Source: Vallitaleaceae bacterium
GTDB lineage: Bacteria; Bacillota; Clostridia; Lachnospirales; Vallitaleaceae
Reading direction: 5' to 3'
DNA: 64,000 nucleotides
Assembly (NCBI GenBank): GCA_028277605.1
Contig: JANQFZ010000026.1
Span: 1 to 64,000 of the forward strand
Shown here piece after piece: positions 36,816 to 45,242 of this stretch (positions are counted from its first letter, which is position 1; each line of letters opens with the position of its first letter). A model generated the notes under the pieces. It was not told the DNA's origin. It did no database searches and saw only the letters and a list, made by a program, of their open reading frames with translations. A program made the position numbers and the translations under genes.

Positions 36816-38089
36816 AATTCTACCTCCTCTTCTATGAGTGAATCACCGCTTAGTAACTCTCCCTCATCAAAGTATTCAGGTAAAAGTGTTCCATACAAAG
36901 CACAGTTTTTTCCAATGGTTATATTATCAGGAATGGTTGCTTTTTCTCCAATAACGGTTATACCTGTGTTATACAAATTCGGATAGTCCTTGCTAATGAT
37001 ATTATCCCCTATTCCCATCTTTACACCATTACCAATATGAGATTCTTCTGAGATAATACACTTATTAATTTCACAGCCATCACAAATCGTTGCATCACTC
37101 ATAATAATAGAATCTCTAATAACTGTATTCTCGCCTATGCAAACATTAGATCCTATGACAGAATTATATACTTGTCCGTATATTTCTGTTCCCTCACCAA
37201 TGATACACCGTTCTATATAGGCGTTGGGTGACGTATAGCCAGGTGGCTGCATTTCATTTTTGGTATAGATTTTCCAAAAAGCTTCATAGAGATTAAACTC
37301 TGGAACTAAGTCAATTAATTCCATATTAGCTTCCCAATAAGCTTGTAATGTACCAACATCTTTCCAAAAGCCTTTAAACTTGTAAGCATAAATATCTTTT
37401 TCGTTTTCCAGCATATAAGGAATCACATGCTTGCCAAAATCCAACTTCTGCTGAACACCATTGACTTTGAGAAGCGCTTCTTTTAGCGACTTCCAATTAA
37501 AGATATAGATACCCATAGAGGCTAAATTGCTTTTTGGTTTTTCTGGCTTTTCTTCAAACTCAATAATTCTATCCTCTTCATTTGTATTCATGATGCCAAA
37601 CCGATGGGCTTCATCATAAGGAACCTCTAACACAGCAATACTTACATCTGCATTTTTGTTCTTATGAGCACTTAGCATCATTTCGTAATCCATTTTGTAG
37701 ATATGGTCCCCAGATAAAATAAGAACATATTCTGGTGAATAATAATCAATAAAACCTATATTTTGGTAGACAGCATTTGCAGTTCCTGAATACCATTCGC
37801 CCGTCTTGCTTGTAAGGTATGGTGGCAAAATTGTAACACCACCAAAGGTTTTATCAAGATCCCATGGAATACCAATACCTATATGGCTGTTTAAACGAAG
37901 TGGCTGATACTGAGTTAAAACTCCTACCGTATCAATACCAGAATTAATACAGTTACTTAAGGGAAAGTCGATTATTTTGTACTTGCCTCCAAAAGCTATA
38001 GCAGGTTTTGCAAGGTGCTTGGTTAAAATCCCTAACCGACTACCCTGACCACCTGCAAGTAGCATTGCAATAATTTCTTTTTTTCTCAT
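36812..38089 (-). CDS. glgC: Glucose-1-phosphate adenylyltransferase GlgC
   Basis: A 425-residue enzyme, the committed step to bacterial glycogen, making ADP-glucose from glucose-1-phosphate and ATP. The N-terminus [20 protein letters not shown] contains the nucleotide loop. [19 protein letters not shown], the [15 protein letters not shown] metal site and [20 protein letters not shown] follow, then a beta-helix end. The start is ATG 38089, preceded by AAGGGGG, not the upstream ATG at 38122. The pair with glgD is the heteromeric form typical of Firmicutes. Confidence 0.95.
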   Translation of the reverse strand: MRKKEIIAMLLAGGQGSRLGILTKHLAKPAIAFGGKYKIIDFPLSNCINSGIDTVGVLTQYQPLRLNSHIGIGIPWDLDKTFGGVTILPPYLTSKTGEWYSGTANAVYQNIGFIDYYSPEYVLILSGDHIYKMDYEMMLSAHKNKNADVSIAVLEVPYDEAHRFGIMNTNEEDRIIEFEEKPEKPKSNLASMGIYIFNWKSLKEALLKVNGVQQKLDFGKHVIPYMLENEKDIYAYKFKGFWKDVGTLQAYWEANMELIDLVPEFNLYEAFWKIYTKNEMQPPGYTSPNAYIERCIIGEGTEIYGQVYNSVIGSNVCIGENTVIRDSIIMSDATICDGCEINKCIISEESHIGNGVKMGIGDNIISKDYPNLYNTGITVIGEKATIPDNITIGKNCALYGTLLPEYFDEGELLSGDSLIEEEVEL

Positions 38090-38861
38090 AATATTCCCCC
38101 TTTCAAATTTGGATTGTACCAATGCTTTATTTGTTATGTCATATTTATTATGATGTACAATTTAGCATTACACTTTTGCCTCTAATAAAAATGATACAAA
38201 GCTGACAATTAAAGCATCATACAATTGCGTTAATAAGTTAATGCGTGCGTTTTAGTAAAATAACAAGTTTGTATACTTATATTGTAAAAAAATATGGCAC
38301 TTTTTTCAACTGTTTTAGTAAAAATAAATTTTTATTTAGATCTTATAAATATTATTCATGTCTTTTTTTCGTGACTTTTGTTAATTTTAAACGATTAACC
38401 TCTGTTTTTATCCCATAAACAGCCCAAAATTTATTCTATGCCAATATAAGTTTATTCCACAAAAAGCATGAATGATTAATTTTCTATTAAGTATATAGTC
38501 ATTCGACATGTACAATATATTGTATTAAAAAAAGTCACACTCAACTATTTATGGCTTAACCCAATATAACCATATGTAAAACAGATGGGTTTTATTCACA
38601 AAAAATGTTTGGATTATACAACAACTCATCATGCCATCACAAGTCATTGTTAAAACCATTATAATAACACTACTAAAACAAAATATATTGCAGACATCAA
38701 CATAAATCCAGTAGAACACGAATAGAGCGAGATAAAATTCTCTTATAAGAAAAAAGCTGAGAGGGTTTTTGCCTCACAGCTTTTATATAAATTTTAGATA
38801 TTCTATCTTTTTTTGTAGATATTACTCTGCTTTTCATCTGCTTCTACTCATCCATCTATTA
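38090..38861. other. Long gap between purR and glgC
   Basis: This AT-rich gap of about 770 bases must hold the glgC promoter. A purR terminator lies at 38749-38784 (AAGCTGAGAGG with CCTCACAGCTT, one mismatch, then TTTTTTC on the minus strand). No riboswitch fold or open frame was recognised. A purR-like operator was not seen. Confidence 0.45.
38749..38784 (-). terminator. Terminator after purR
   Basis: On the minus strand AAGCTGTGAGG pairs with CCTCTCAGCTT (one mismatch) across a 7-base loop, followed by TTTTTCTT. It lies about 80 bases after the purR stop. Confidence 0.7.
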
Positions 38862-39683
38862 TTATACGCCATTCATTCGCGGATAAATGGAAATACGCCT
38901 TTGTTCTTCGTCCACTTCATCTAGCTCTAATAATGCATAATAATTATTTATAAGCTTTTTATTTGGATCCTTGGTTACCATAACAACTCCTATCCCGACT
39001 ACTTCAGCTTCAAATTCTTTCATCAAGTCCATAACCCCTTTAGCTGTACCACCAGCTTTCATAAAATCATCAATAAACAATACTTTAGATCTCTTAGGAA
39101 TAGAACGTTTTGGTAAAGCCATTTTATTAATCCTTCTTGATGAACCTGTTAAATAATTCATCATAATAGTTGTACCTTCTGTAAGTCTAGCTGATTTTCT
39201 TACAACAACCATAGGTTTATTAATCATGTTGGCAACCACAACAGCTAGAGGTATGCCCTTTGTTTCTATAGTTACAACATAATCTATTTCATTATCTAAG
39301 AAAGGATAAACGAGGGCTTTTCCAATTTCTCTTAATAAGCTAGGTGTATAGAATATATCATTCATATACACATAGCCTCCCGGAATTATTCTGTCTTCCT
39401 TGTTGATTTTTTCACACAGTGTATGGCATATCTCTTTAATCTGATCAAGAGTTATTTTTGGGCTATAGTATACACCACCAGCAGCACCGGCTATAGATCC
39501 TACTTCTCCTAGGTTTAGTTGACTTAATACTTTTTCAATTACATCTATATCTTCACTTAATGTTGATTTAGCACACTGCAAAAGCTCACTAAATTGATTG
39601 AGGGTTATAACCTGATTAGGATTTTCTGTTAATATTTTGGTTATTGCTGCTATCCTTTCACCTTTGCTTACTCTTTTGTCCAT
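38862..39683 (-). CDS. purR: Purine operon repressor PurR
   Basis: A 273-residue repressor of purine genes. The N-terminal winged helix (about 1-75, with ERIAAITKILTENPNQVITL and AKSTLSEDIDVIEKVL) precedes a phosphoribosyltransferase-fold effector domain whose PRPP motif is VLFIDDFMKAGGTA at about 205-218. PRPP binding releases the Gram-positive PurR from DNA. AAGGAGATG precedes the ATG. It is the left-facing arm of a divergent pair with murC. It starts the conserved cluster that runs purR-spoVG-glmU-prs, here with glgC/glgD inserted. Confidence 0.95.
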   Translation of the reverse strand: MDKRVSKGERIAAITKILTENPNQVITLNQFSELLQCAKSTLSEDIDVIEKVLSQLNLGEVGSIAGAAGGVYYSPKITLDQIKEICHTLCEKINKEDRIIPGGYVYMNDIFYTPSLLREIGKALVYPFLDNEIDYVVTIETKGIPLAVVVANMINKPMVVVRKSARLTEGTTIMMNYLTGSSRRINKMALPKRSIPKRSKVLFIDDFMKAGGTAKGVMDLMKEFEAEVVGIGVVMVTKDPNKKLINNYYALLELDEVDEEQRRISIYPRMNGV

Positions 39684-39846
39684 AAGCCCATCTCCTTAAT
39701 TCTTATGCTTATTATTATACATGAACCCCCCCTATAAGTAAAACTTGCAACAGCTTAAACTTAAAATTTGTTTCACTTTAAAACAAACACTTTTATGGGT
39801 ATAATATATAATATTATAGATACTATTTTAAGGAGTGTGCCTACCT

Positions 39847-41229
39847 ATGTATAACATAAATTTTGACTTGCCTATAAGTATTCATTTTATTGGTATTGGT
39901 GGTATTAGTATGAGTGGATTAGCAGAGTTGTTACATGATAAGGGATTTAGAATTACTGGTTCAGATATGAAGACCTCTTTAATTATAGAACGATTACAAA
40001 AAACTGGTATAGAAATTAACATTGGTCATAGAAGCTCCAACATTTCAGATAATATAGATTTAGTTGTTTACACAGCCGCTATTCAACCATCCAATATTGA
40101 GTACCAAACCGTTCTTAAAAAACAAATACCAATAATCGATCGAGCTGAGCTTTTAGGGCAGCTGATGAAAAACTATAAGTATCCAATAGCTGTAGCTGGA
40201 ACCCATGGGAAAACAACCACAACCTCTATGCTTTCCCACATACTATTAGAAGCCAAAACCGACCCCACATTATCTATCGGTGGTATATTGGATAAGATTA
40301 ACGGTAGTATTAAAGTGGGTAATTCTGAGTTTTTTCTTACAGAGGCTTGTGAATACTGTGATAGTTTTTTAAAATTTTACCCATATATTGGTATTATATT
40401 GAATATTGAAGAAGACCATCTCGATTATTTTAAAGATATCGCTCACATACAATCTTCATTTATTAACTTTGCCAAAAAAATACCTAAAAATGGATATCTA
40501 GTCATTAATACAGACATCCATGATTACAAAAGAATACTTGAAGAAGTACCTTGTCAAACTATTACCTTTGGCTCAGACCAAAGCAAAGCCCAGTTCTCTT
40601 ATGGAAATCTTAAATACGATCAAAAAGGCAACCCATCCTTTGACCTATTTTATCAAGGGAATCCAATTAAATCAATTCAATTAAGTGTCAATGGCACACA
40701 TAATGTTTTAAATGCTTTAGCTTCTATTGCAGCTGCTACTGCATTAAATATAAAATGGGATGCCATTATCAAAGGACTTGAAAGCTTTATTGGTACTAAA
40801 AGAAGATTTGAATATAAGGGCAATCTTAAGGGAATACATATTGTGGATGATTATGCTCATCACCCTACCGAGATTATAGCAACACTTCAAGCGGCAAAAA
40901 ATTATCCACATAACCATCTCTGGGTAGTCTTTCAACCTCACACTTATACAAGAACAAAAGCTTTTTTAAAAGACTTTGCAAATGCTCTAACTTTGGCAGA
41001 TAACATTATTCTAACCGACATTTATGCTGCTAGAGAAAAAAATACAGGAGATATCCATACTAAAGATTTAGTCAAGGAATTAAAAAAAATGAAAAAAGAG
41101 GTTTATTATTTTCCGTCTTTTGATGAAATTGAGATTTTCTTGCTTCAAAAGTGTTATCCAAATGATTTGTTGATAACTATGGGTGCTGGAGACGTTAAAA
41201 TCATTGGAGAAGAATTACTTAATGGCTAA
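39847..41229 (+). CDS. murC: UDP-N-acetylmuramate--L-alanine ligase
   Basis: A 460-residue cytoplasmic ligase adding L-Ala to UDP-MurNAc, the first peptide step of peptidoglycan synthesis. It starts MYNINFDLPISIHFIGIGGI with the Rossmann glycine loop, has ATP-binding AVAGTHGKTTTTSML, the central-domain metal segment NIEEDHLDYFKD, and HVVDDYAHHPTEI-type sequence (here IHIVDDYAHHPTEI). The start is ATG 39847 after AAGGAG. A TATAAT lies at 39800-39805, with no clear -35. It is divergent from purR. Confidence 0.97.
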   Translation: MYNINFDLPISIHFIGIGGISMSGLAELLHDKGFRITGSDMKTSLIIERLQKTGIEINIGHRSSNISDNIDLVVYTAAIQPSNIEYQTVLKKQIPIIDRAELLGQLMKNYKYPIAVAGTHGKTTTTSMLSHILLEAKTDPTLSIGGILDKINGSIKVGNSEFFLTEACEYCDSFLKFYPYIGIILNIEEDHLDYFKDIAHIQSSFINFAKKIPKNGYLVINTDIHDYKRILEEVPCQTITFGSDQSKAQFSYGNLKYDQKGNPSFDLFYQGNPIKSIQLSVNGTHNVLNALASIAAATALNIKWDAIIKGLESFIGTKRRFEYKGNLKGIHIVDDYAHHPTEIIATLQAAKNYPHNHLWVVFQPHTYTRTKAFLKDFANALTLADNIILTDIYAAREKNTGDIHTKDLVKELKKMKKEVYYFPSFDEIEIFLLQKCYPNDLLITMGAGDVKIIGEELLNG

Positions 41230-41259
41230 TTATCCACATTATCCACAACTTTGTCAACA
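41230..41259 (+). promoter_or_regulatory. DnaA-box array, copy 1
   Basis: Two abutting perfect DnaA boxes TTATCCACA (41230-41238, 41239-41247), then three bases later TTGTCAACA (41251-41259), all in the same direction. The array overlaps the murC stop. The consensus box is TTATNCACA. The same geometry recurs 165 bases away. Confidence 0.8.
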
Positions 41260-41394
41260 GGTAAGTTATTCTCTATATGTGAATATTTAAGTTAACATAA
41301 TTCACACTGTTTAAAAATTTTTTATAGATTGATGGCACGTATTTTCTTAGTATGATGCGTGTCCATATTTTTGGTTGACACATTATGTAAAACT

Positions 41395-41424
41395 TTATCC
41401 ACATTGTCCACAACTTTATGCACA
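41395..41424 (+). promoter_or_regulatory. DnaA-box array, copy 2
   Basis: TTATCCACA (41395-41403), TTGTCCACA (41404-41412) and, after three bases, TTATGCACA (41416-41424). Order, orientation and spacing equal copy 1. Between and after the copies the DNA is AT-rich (TTTAAAAATTTTTTATAG at about 41310). The rest of the murC-dnaD gap (41230-41673) has no other supported feature. Confidence 0.8.
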
Positions 41425-41673
41425 ATTTAGTATTAACATCAAACTCTAAAATATGATTTTACTTTTTATAATAGACATCAATTAGACATATTAGTCCGCC
41501 TTTTATGTCAGAATATAGATTATTTGATGTCATACAATATTCTCATCACAAACGTAGAAATATATGTTATAATAAAAACTACTTTTTACCGTTAAACGTT
41601 TTTATGATAGCTTTAGTATTTGATGCTATCTTTATTAGTTTACATAAATCAACTTGATAGAAGGATGTTACAT

Positions 41674-42729
41674 ATGGGAACCTTAAAAATTTATCCACTG
41701 GATAACATAACCTATACATTAATCCCCAATGATTTTATTGATCATCATTTAATTCATGCCAATGGTGATTTTGTTAAGATATATCTTTTGATACTCCGTA
41801 TGATCGGTCAGGATTCTTATGATTTATCTACCGAATATTTAGCAGATTTGCTTCAACTAACTGAAGCGGATATACTTAGAGCGCTTAAATATTGGGAATC
41901 CAAAAAAGTCCTTAGTATAGCCTACAAAGGAAAAAAACCATGTGCTATTCATATGTGTTCATTAAATGTTTCTCCTAACAGCGATGAACCGAATACATCT
42001 GAGAATCAAGAATCTATTCATAGTACTATTTTAGCCAAACCACACTATTCAATTGATGAAATACAGGGATTTATACAACAGGCAGATTATAAGCAGCTCA
42101 TCTATGTTACACAAAAATATCTAGGTAAAATGCTAACAGAGCAGGATATTAATGTATTGATTAGCTTTCATGACTGGCTTGGACTCCCTTTTGAAGTGAT
42201 TGAACTCCTTATTGAATATTGCGTTTCCAACAATCATAGAAATATGAAGTATATTGAAAAAGTTGCATTAGATTGGACAGAAAATAATATTAAGAGCATT
42301 GAAAAAGCAGAGTATAGGATTGAAACTTTTAATAAAAAATACTTTGCTGTTATGAAAGCTTTTGGTATTGGCGACCGAAATCCTTCTATTAAACAGATAT
42401 CTTACATAAAGAAATGGACAACAACCTACAATTTATCTATGGAACTTATTATTGAAGCATGCAACCGTACGATTGATAAAATTAATCAACCACAATTTAG
42501 TTATGCCGATGCCATTCTTTCTTTTTGGCATAAAAATAATGTAAAAACTTTTGATGATGTTAAAAAGCTGGATGAAATCCATCAAACAAACAAAAAAACA
42601 AAAAATAAAGCGAATAAAAATTCTAAGAATAAGGTTGCCAATTACAATCAACGGCAATACGACTATGATCAACTGGGTAAAAAAGCTATGGAAATGCTTT
42701 TTAAAGAAACAAATGAAGGTGGGTACTAA
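41674..42729 (+). CDS. DnaD-domain primosomal protein
   Basis: A 351-residue DnaD/DnaB-type helicase-loading protein. It has an N-terminal winged-helix-like region (LLILRMIGQDSYDLSTEYLA at about 45-65) and two DnaD-type helical domains. The first has ITVTQKYLGKMLTEQDINVL-type sequence (here YVTQKYLGKMLTEQDIN), then LGLPFEVIELLIEYC. The second has KAFGIGDRNPSIKQISYIKK. The lysine-rich C-terminus (KTKNKANKNSKNK) should bind DNA. The start is ATG 41674, after AAGGATG. It forms a tight unit with the DnaI/DnaC-like gene four bases downstream, and follows the DnaA-box arrays. Confidence 0.8.
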   Translation: MGTLKIYPLDNITYTLIPNDFIDHHLIHANGDFVKIYLLILRMIGQDSYDLSTEYLADLLQLTEADILRALKYWESKKVLSIAYKGKKPCAIHMCSLNVSPNSDEPNTSENQESIHSTILAKPHYSIDEIQGFIQQADYKQLIYVTQKYLGKMLTEQDINVLISFHDWLGLPFEVIELLIEYCVSNNHRNMKYIEKVALDWTENNIKSIEKAEYRIETFNKKYFAVMKAFGIGDRNPSIKQISYIKKWTTTYNLSMELIIEACNRTIDKINQPQFSYADAILSFWHKNNVKTFDDVKKLDEIHQTNKKTKNKANKNSKNKVANYNQRQYDYDQLGKKAMEMLFKETNEGGY

Positions 42730-42732
42730 TTC

Positions 42733-43725
42733 ATGAAAATTAAACATTCTGAGTTTAAACGTATTTTAAGGCAGTATGAAGAAAAGCAATTAGCTCACAA
42801 ACATCTGCTTAAACTGAGAAAAAAAGAAATCTATCGTACCCTGCCAGAAATCGAAAGAATTGATGCTATGATTGCATCCAATAGTATCAAAACCTCATTG
42901 CTCATGATTGAAGAGCCTTTAAAGGCTCAATCCTATATGGAAAAATTAGAGGGCGAGAATCTTAAACTAAGTCTTAAGAAGCTCAAGTTACTTAGTGAGT
43001 ACGGTTATCCTAAGGATTATCTTGAACCAAAATACGACTGCCCCCTATGTCAAGATACAGGCTATATAGGTCATGAGAAGTGTAATTGTCTTAAGCAAGC
43101 CTTGATTGATGTTGCTTACGAGCAATCCAATATAAAAAACATATTAACCAAAGAAAATTTTGATACCTTTTCATTTGATTTTTATTCAAATGAAGTTGAT
43201 CCTAAGTACAGTATATCGCCATTAGATAATATTAGATTGATCCATGGTAAATGTCGCTCTTTTGTTGAAAATTTTGACTCCGCCTATACGAATCTTATTC
43301 TATATGGACGTTCTGGTCTTGGCAAAACCTTTTTATGCAATTGTATTGCTAAAGCACTTTTAGATGGTGGCTATACCGTTATCTACTTAACAGCTTTTGG
43401 TTTATTCAAGCTTTTTGAGGATTATAAATTCAATAGATCCTATGAGGATATCAGCGAAGAGAAAATAGAATCTATTTTTAGCTGCGATCTATTAATTATA
43501 GATGATTTAGGTACTGAATTAAATAATACCTTTACAAGTGGAGAGCTGTTTAATTGCTTGAATACAAGATTATTGAACACAAAGTCTACATTGATTTCAA
43601 CCAATCTTATGCCAAACCATTGGTCCGATAATTATTCTGACCGTATTGGTTCAAGGATTTTTGGTAACTATCAAACATTACTTTTCTTTGGAGAGGATAT
43701 ACGGTTAAAAAAGAAATTTAAATAG
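42733..43725 (+). CDS. DnaI/DnaC-type helicase-loader ATPase
   Basis: A 330-residue AAA+ protein. A basic coiled N-terminal part is followed by a zinc-binding group CPLCQDTGYIGHEKCNC (about 103-119), Walker A LYGRSGLGKTFLC (about 195-207) and Walker B LLIIDDLGTEL (about 254-264), with the sensor/arginine region ISTNLMPNHW. The family loads the replicative helicase DnaC/DnaB at origins. The zinc motif and length are as in Bacillus DnaI and related clostridial proteins. It starts four bases after the dnaD-like stop, so the two are co-translated. Confidence 0.85.
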   Translation: MKIKHSEFKRILRQYEEKQLAHKHLLKLRKKEIYRTLPEIERIDAMIASNSIKTSLLMIEEPLKAQSYMEKLEGENLKLSLKKLKLLSEYGYPKDYLEPKYDCPLCQDTGYIGHEKCNCLKQALIDVAYEQSNIKNILTKENFDTFSFDFYSNEVDPKYSISPLDNIRLIHGKCRSFVENFDSAYTNLILYGRSGLGKTFLCNCIAKALLDGGYTVIYLTAFGLFKLFEDYKFNRSYEDISEEKIESIFSCDLLIIDDLGTELNNTFTSGELFNCLNTRLLNTKSTLISTNLMPNHWSDNYSDRIGSRIFGNYQTLLFFGEDIRLKKKFK

Positions 43726-43728
43726 GTG

Positions 43729-43756
43729 TTGACACATTTTTAATAAGTGCTATAAT
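43729..43756 (+). promoter_or_regulatory. Promoter of tRNA-Arg
   Basis: Perfect TTGACA (43729-43734) and TATAAT (43751-43756), 16 bases apart, end 17 bases before the tRNA. Confidence 0.85.
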
Positions 43757-43773
43757 ACTACTTGTCGCTATAT

Positions 43774-43847
43774 GCACGTATAGCTCAATTGGATAGAGCA
43801 TTCGGCTTCGGACCGAAGGGTTGTGGGTTCGAGTCCTACTACGTGCG
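43774..43847 (+). tRNA. tRNA-Arg (anticodon TCG)
   Basis: A 74-base cloverleaf. The acceptor GCACGTA pairs with TACGTGC, the anticodon stem TTCGG/CCGAA encloses CTTCGGA, and the T arm is TGTGGGTTCGAGTCCTACT. The anticodon TCG reads CGA. CCA is not encoded. Its 3' end from 43820 is repeated at 45008, indicating use as an integration target. Confidence 0.95.
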
Positions 43848-43848
43848 T
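43820..43848 (+). repeat. Attachment-like direct repeat, copy within tRNA-Arg
   Basis: A 29-base perfect direct repeat with 45008-45036, starting GTTGTGGGTTCGAG. It includes the 3' part of the tRNA. Confidence 0.8.
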
Positions 43849-43851
43849 GTG

Positions 43852-43900
43852 AAAAAGGATAACGATTTTATGGGCTTTCCCAGTATCGTTATCCTTTTTA
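43852..43900 (+). terminator. Terminator after tRNA-Arg
   Basis: AAAAAGGATAACGAT and ATCGTTATCCTTTTT form a perfect 15-bp stem with an inner TGGG/CCCA hairpin. The T-run is contained in the 3' arm. Confidence 0.85.
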
Positions 43901-44055
43901 GTTTTGCTTTTTTAGGTGTTTTTTCGGTGTTTAAAGGTTCATAAATCTTTTGAAATATTTTAAAATATTTTATCTAATATATAAATACTTCCTTTTGTAC
44001 TCATTACTTCTATCCGTATAAAAACTACTGATTGATCTTAAATCCATTCTTTTAA

Positions 44056-44229
44056 GGTCTTGTCTATTTCAATAATTCAATTAATTATGTTAACACTATA
44101 CTTAATAACGCAGGATACAAAGTCATGAGAATCAAAGCTCAATATACTACTAATGCATTAAGAACAGAAATTACTAATTATTTAAACATCAACAAATCTA
44201 ATGAGACTAAAGAGATAAAGGCAAATTAG
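44056..44229 (+). pseudogene. C-terminal gene fragment in the tRNA-Arg remnant
   Basis: A frame opened only by an upstream stop encodes GLVYFNNSINYVNTILNNAG, then YKVMRIKAQYTTNALRTEI and ends KSNETKEIKAN at a TAG (44227). It has no proper start, and codon use is gene-like. An AAGGC/GCCTT hairpin with T-run at 44218-44242 overlaps its stop, as at the end of a real gene. The family is not recognised. A truncated gene of the integrated element is the likely explanation. Confidence 0.45.
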
Positions 44230-44410
44230 CCTTTATTTTTTAATTTAATTACACTGAGGTTAAGCATTAAATGTATTATGATTAGATTCCTTAGCCCAAG
44301 ATATGATTTCTCATTATACAGACTATCAAGTTGATTAATTTCATCCTTAAAAAGTGGAATTAATATCTTTTTATCCTTGCCGACTGTCACGATTGTGCTT
44401 AGATTGAGGA

Positions 44411-44470
44411 ATGTGTGAGGGCAACGCCTAAGAGGCTTTTTGCCCCCCAGCCCGAACCTAGCGCTAACGT
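44411..44470. other. GC-rich hairpin patch in the remnant
   Basis: A GC-rich stretch in AT-rich surroundings. GGGCAA (44419-44424) pairs with TTGCCC (44440-44445), enclosing an inner GCCT-AAG-AGGC hairpin (44426-44436). CAGCCCGAACCTAGCGCTAACG follows in parts. It could be a transfer origin, a replication origin or a small structured RNA of the lost element. The inner stem followed by TTTTT could also be a weak terminator. Confidence 0.4.
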
Positions 44471-44509
44471 ATTATTATGTGTAGTCTTCACTTCAGGAAT
44501 TATATCATT

Positions 44510-44691
44510 CTATAATGTTTCTTTTGGTACAGGTAGCAACCCATCATTTAATTTAATCAAATCATTTAATTCATTATAGTTTTTATCTATATCAGTCATT
44601 AACTTTGCTACTTTATTTATCAGCTCTTTTTCATCCTTTGTAAAGTTAATTACTGCACGATTTTTTTAAATCTTTGTGCATGATTTTCCAT
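44510..44691 (-). pseudogene. Small gene with A-run frameshift in the tRNA-Arg remnant
   Basis: It starts at ATG 44691, ten-base range after GGAGGAG, and reads MENHAQRFKKIVQ to a stop. The next frame continues RAVINFTKDEKELINKVAKL, then MTDIDKNYNELNDLIKLND and ends VPKETL at 44510. Adding one A to the seven-A run at about 44661-44669 restores a 60-residue helical protein (RFKKNRAVINF). The function is unknown. Small proteins of this type are frequent beside mobilization genes, but no family is recognised. Confidence 0.55.
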
Positions 44692-45007
44692 TAACTTCTC
44701 CTCCAAACATTTTTTATGACCCCAAAGGTAATCCCTGAAATGGAGATTGCAGATAACTAATAATATCAGATAATTTATTTTAGGGCAATGAAATAGAACC
44801 TACCTTCAATTATGAAAGTAACCTACTTGACAATTTATACATTACTTATATATGACGTATGAGCTAAGTTGACATTTAGCATTTAACTGAAATCAATATA
44901 ACAGTAGTGAAATGTATTGGAACGTTTGTTCTGGCGCTAATAGGTCATATCATAAAAAGAGGTATGTAAATGCCATTTTCCATATATATCTAACTTACGA
45001 CCGGAAT

Positions 45008-45036
45008 GTTGTGGGTTCGAGTCCTACTACGTGCGT
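45008..45036 (+). repeat. Attachment-like direct repeat, distal copy
   Basis: Exact copy of 43820-43848, preceded by GACCGGAAT, which resembles but does not match the anticodon-stem sequence GACCGAAGG. It is not part of an intact tRNA. Confidence 0.8.
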
Positions 45037-45242
45037 ATGAAAAAGAAAAGACAAAATATTATCTCTTACCATTAACTTATGTGTTTGTTTTATTTTGAAT
45101 AATTTGAGTTTAAAGTATCAGCTTTTAATCCTATTTCTATGCCTAAAAAAACGCCAATAATACCTTCACAAAATCGGTCAGTAACACTAAAATATTAACT
45201 ATAGCAATGAACTAGTTGTTTTTTGTTAAAGGAGTGATGGTT

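Larger units (their letters stand above)
43820..45036. mobile_element. Decayed element between tRNA-Arg and a copy of its 3' end
   Basis: The 29-base sequence 43820-43848, covering the tRNA-Arg T arm, acceptor and first flanking base, is repeated exactly at 45008-45036. These look like the two attachment sites of a tRNA-integrated element. The 1.2 kb between them has no integrase and no intact gene. It contains a C-terminal gene fragment, a frameshifted small gene and a GC-rich hairpin patch. It is best read as the remnant of an integrative or mobilizable element after loss of most of its DNA. The two copies differ in the bases beyond the core. Confidence 0.7.

Noticed and set aside
38090-38740. 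Riboswitch before glgC
   Set aside because: The long gap was scanned for known structures (purine, glycine, T-box type) and nothing recognisable was found.
15028-39683. Indels in housekeeping genes as a sign of poor sequence quality
   Set aside because: ftsH, mfd, spoIIE, glmU and the others all have intact, family-length frames, so general sequencing error is not supported.
39760-39846. PurR operator in the purR-murC promoter region
   Set aside because: A TTTGTTT/AAACAAA repeat is present but it does not match the known CGAA-containing PurBox pattern.
41230-41424. DnaA boxes as the chromosomal origin
   Set aside because: No dnaA, dnaN or rpmH gene is in the window and no clear unwinding element was recognised, so an origin call is not supported. 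The arrays are kept as regulatory or titration sites.
43762-43944. Plus-strand open frame of 60 codons
   Set aside because: It overlaps the tRNA-Arg gene and its terminator. The apparent protein is a translation of the tRNA.
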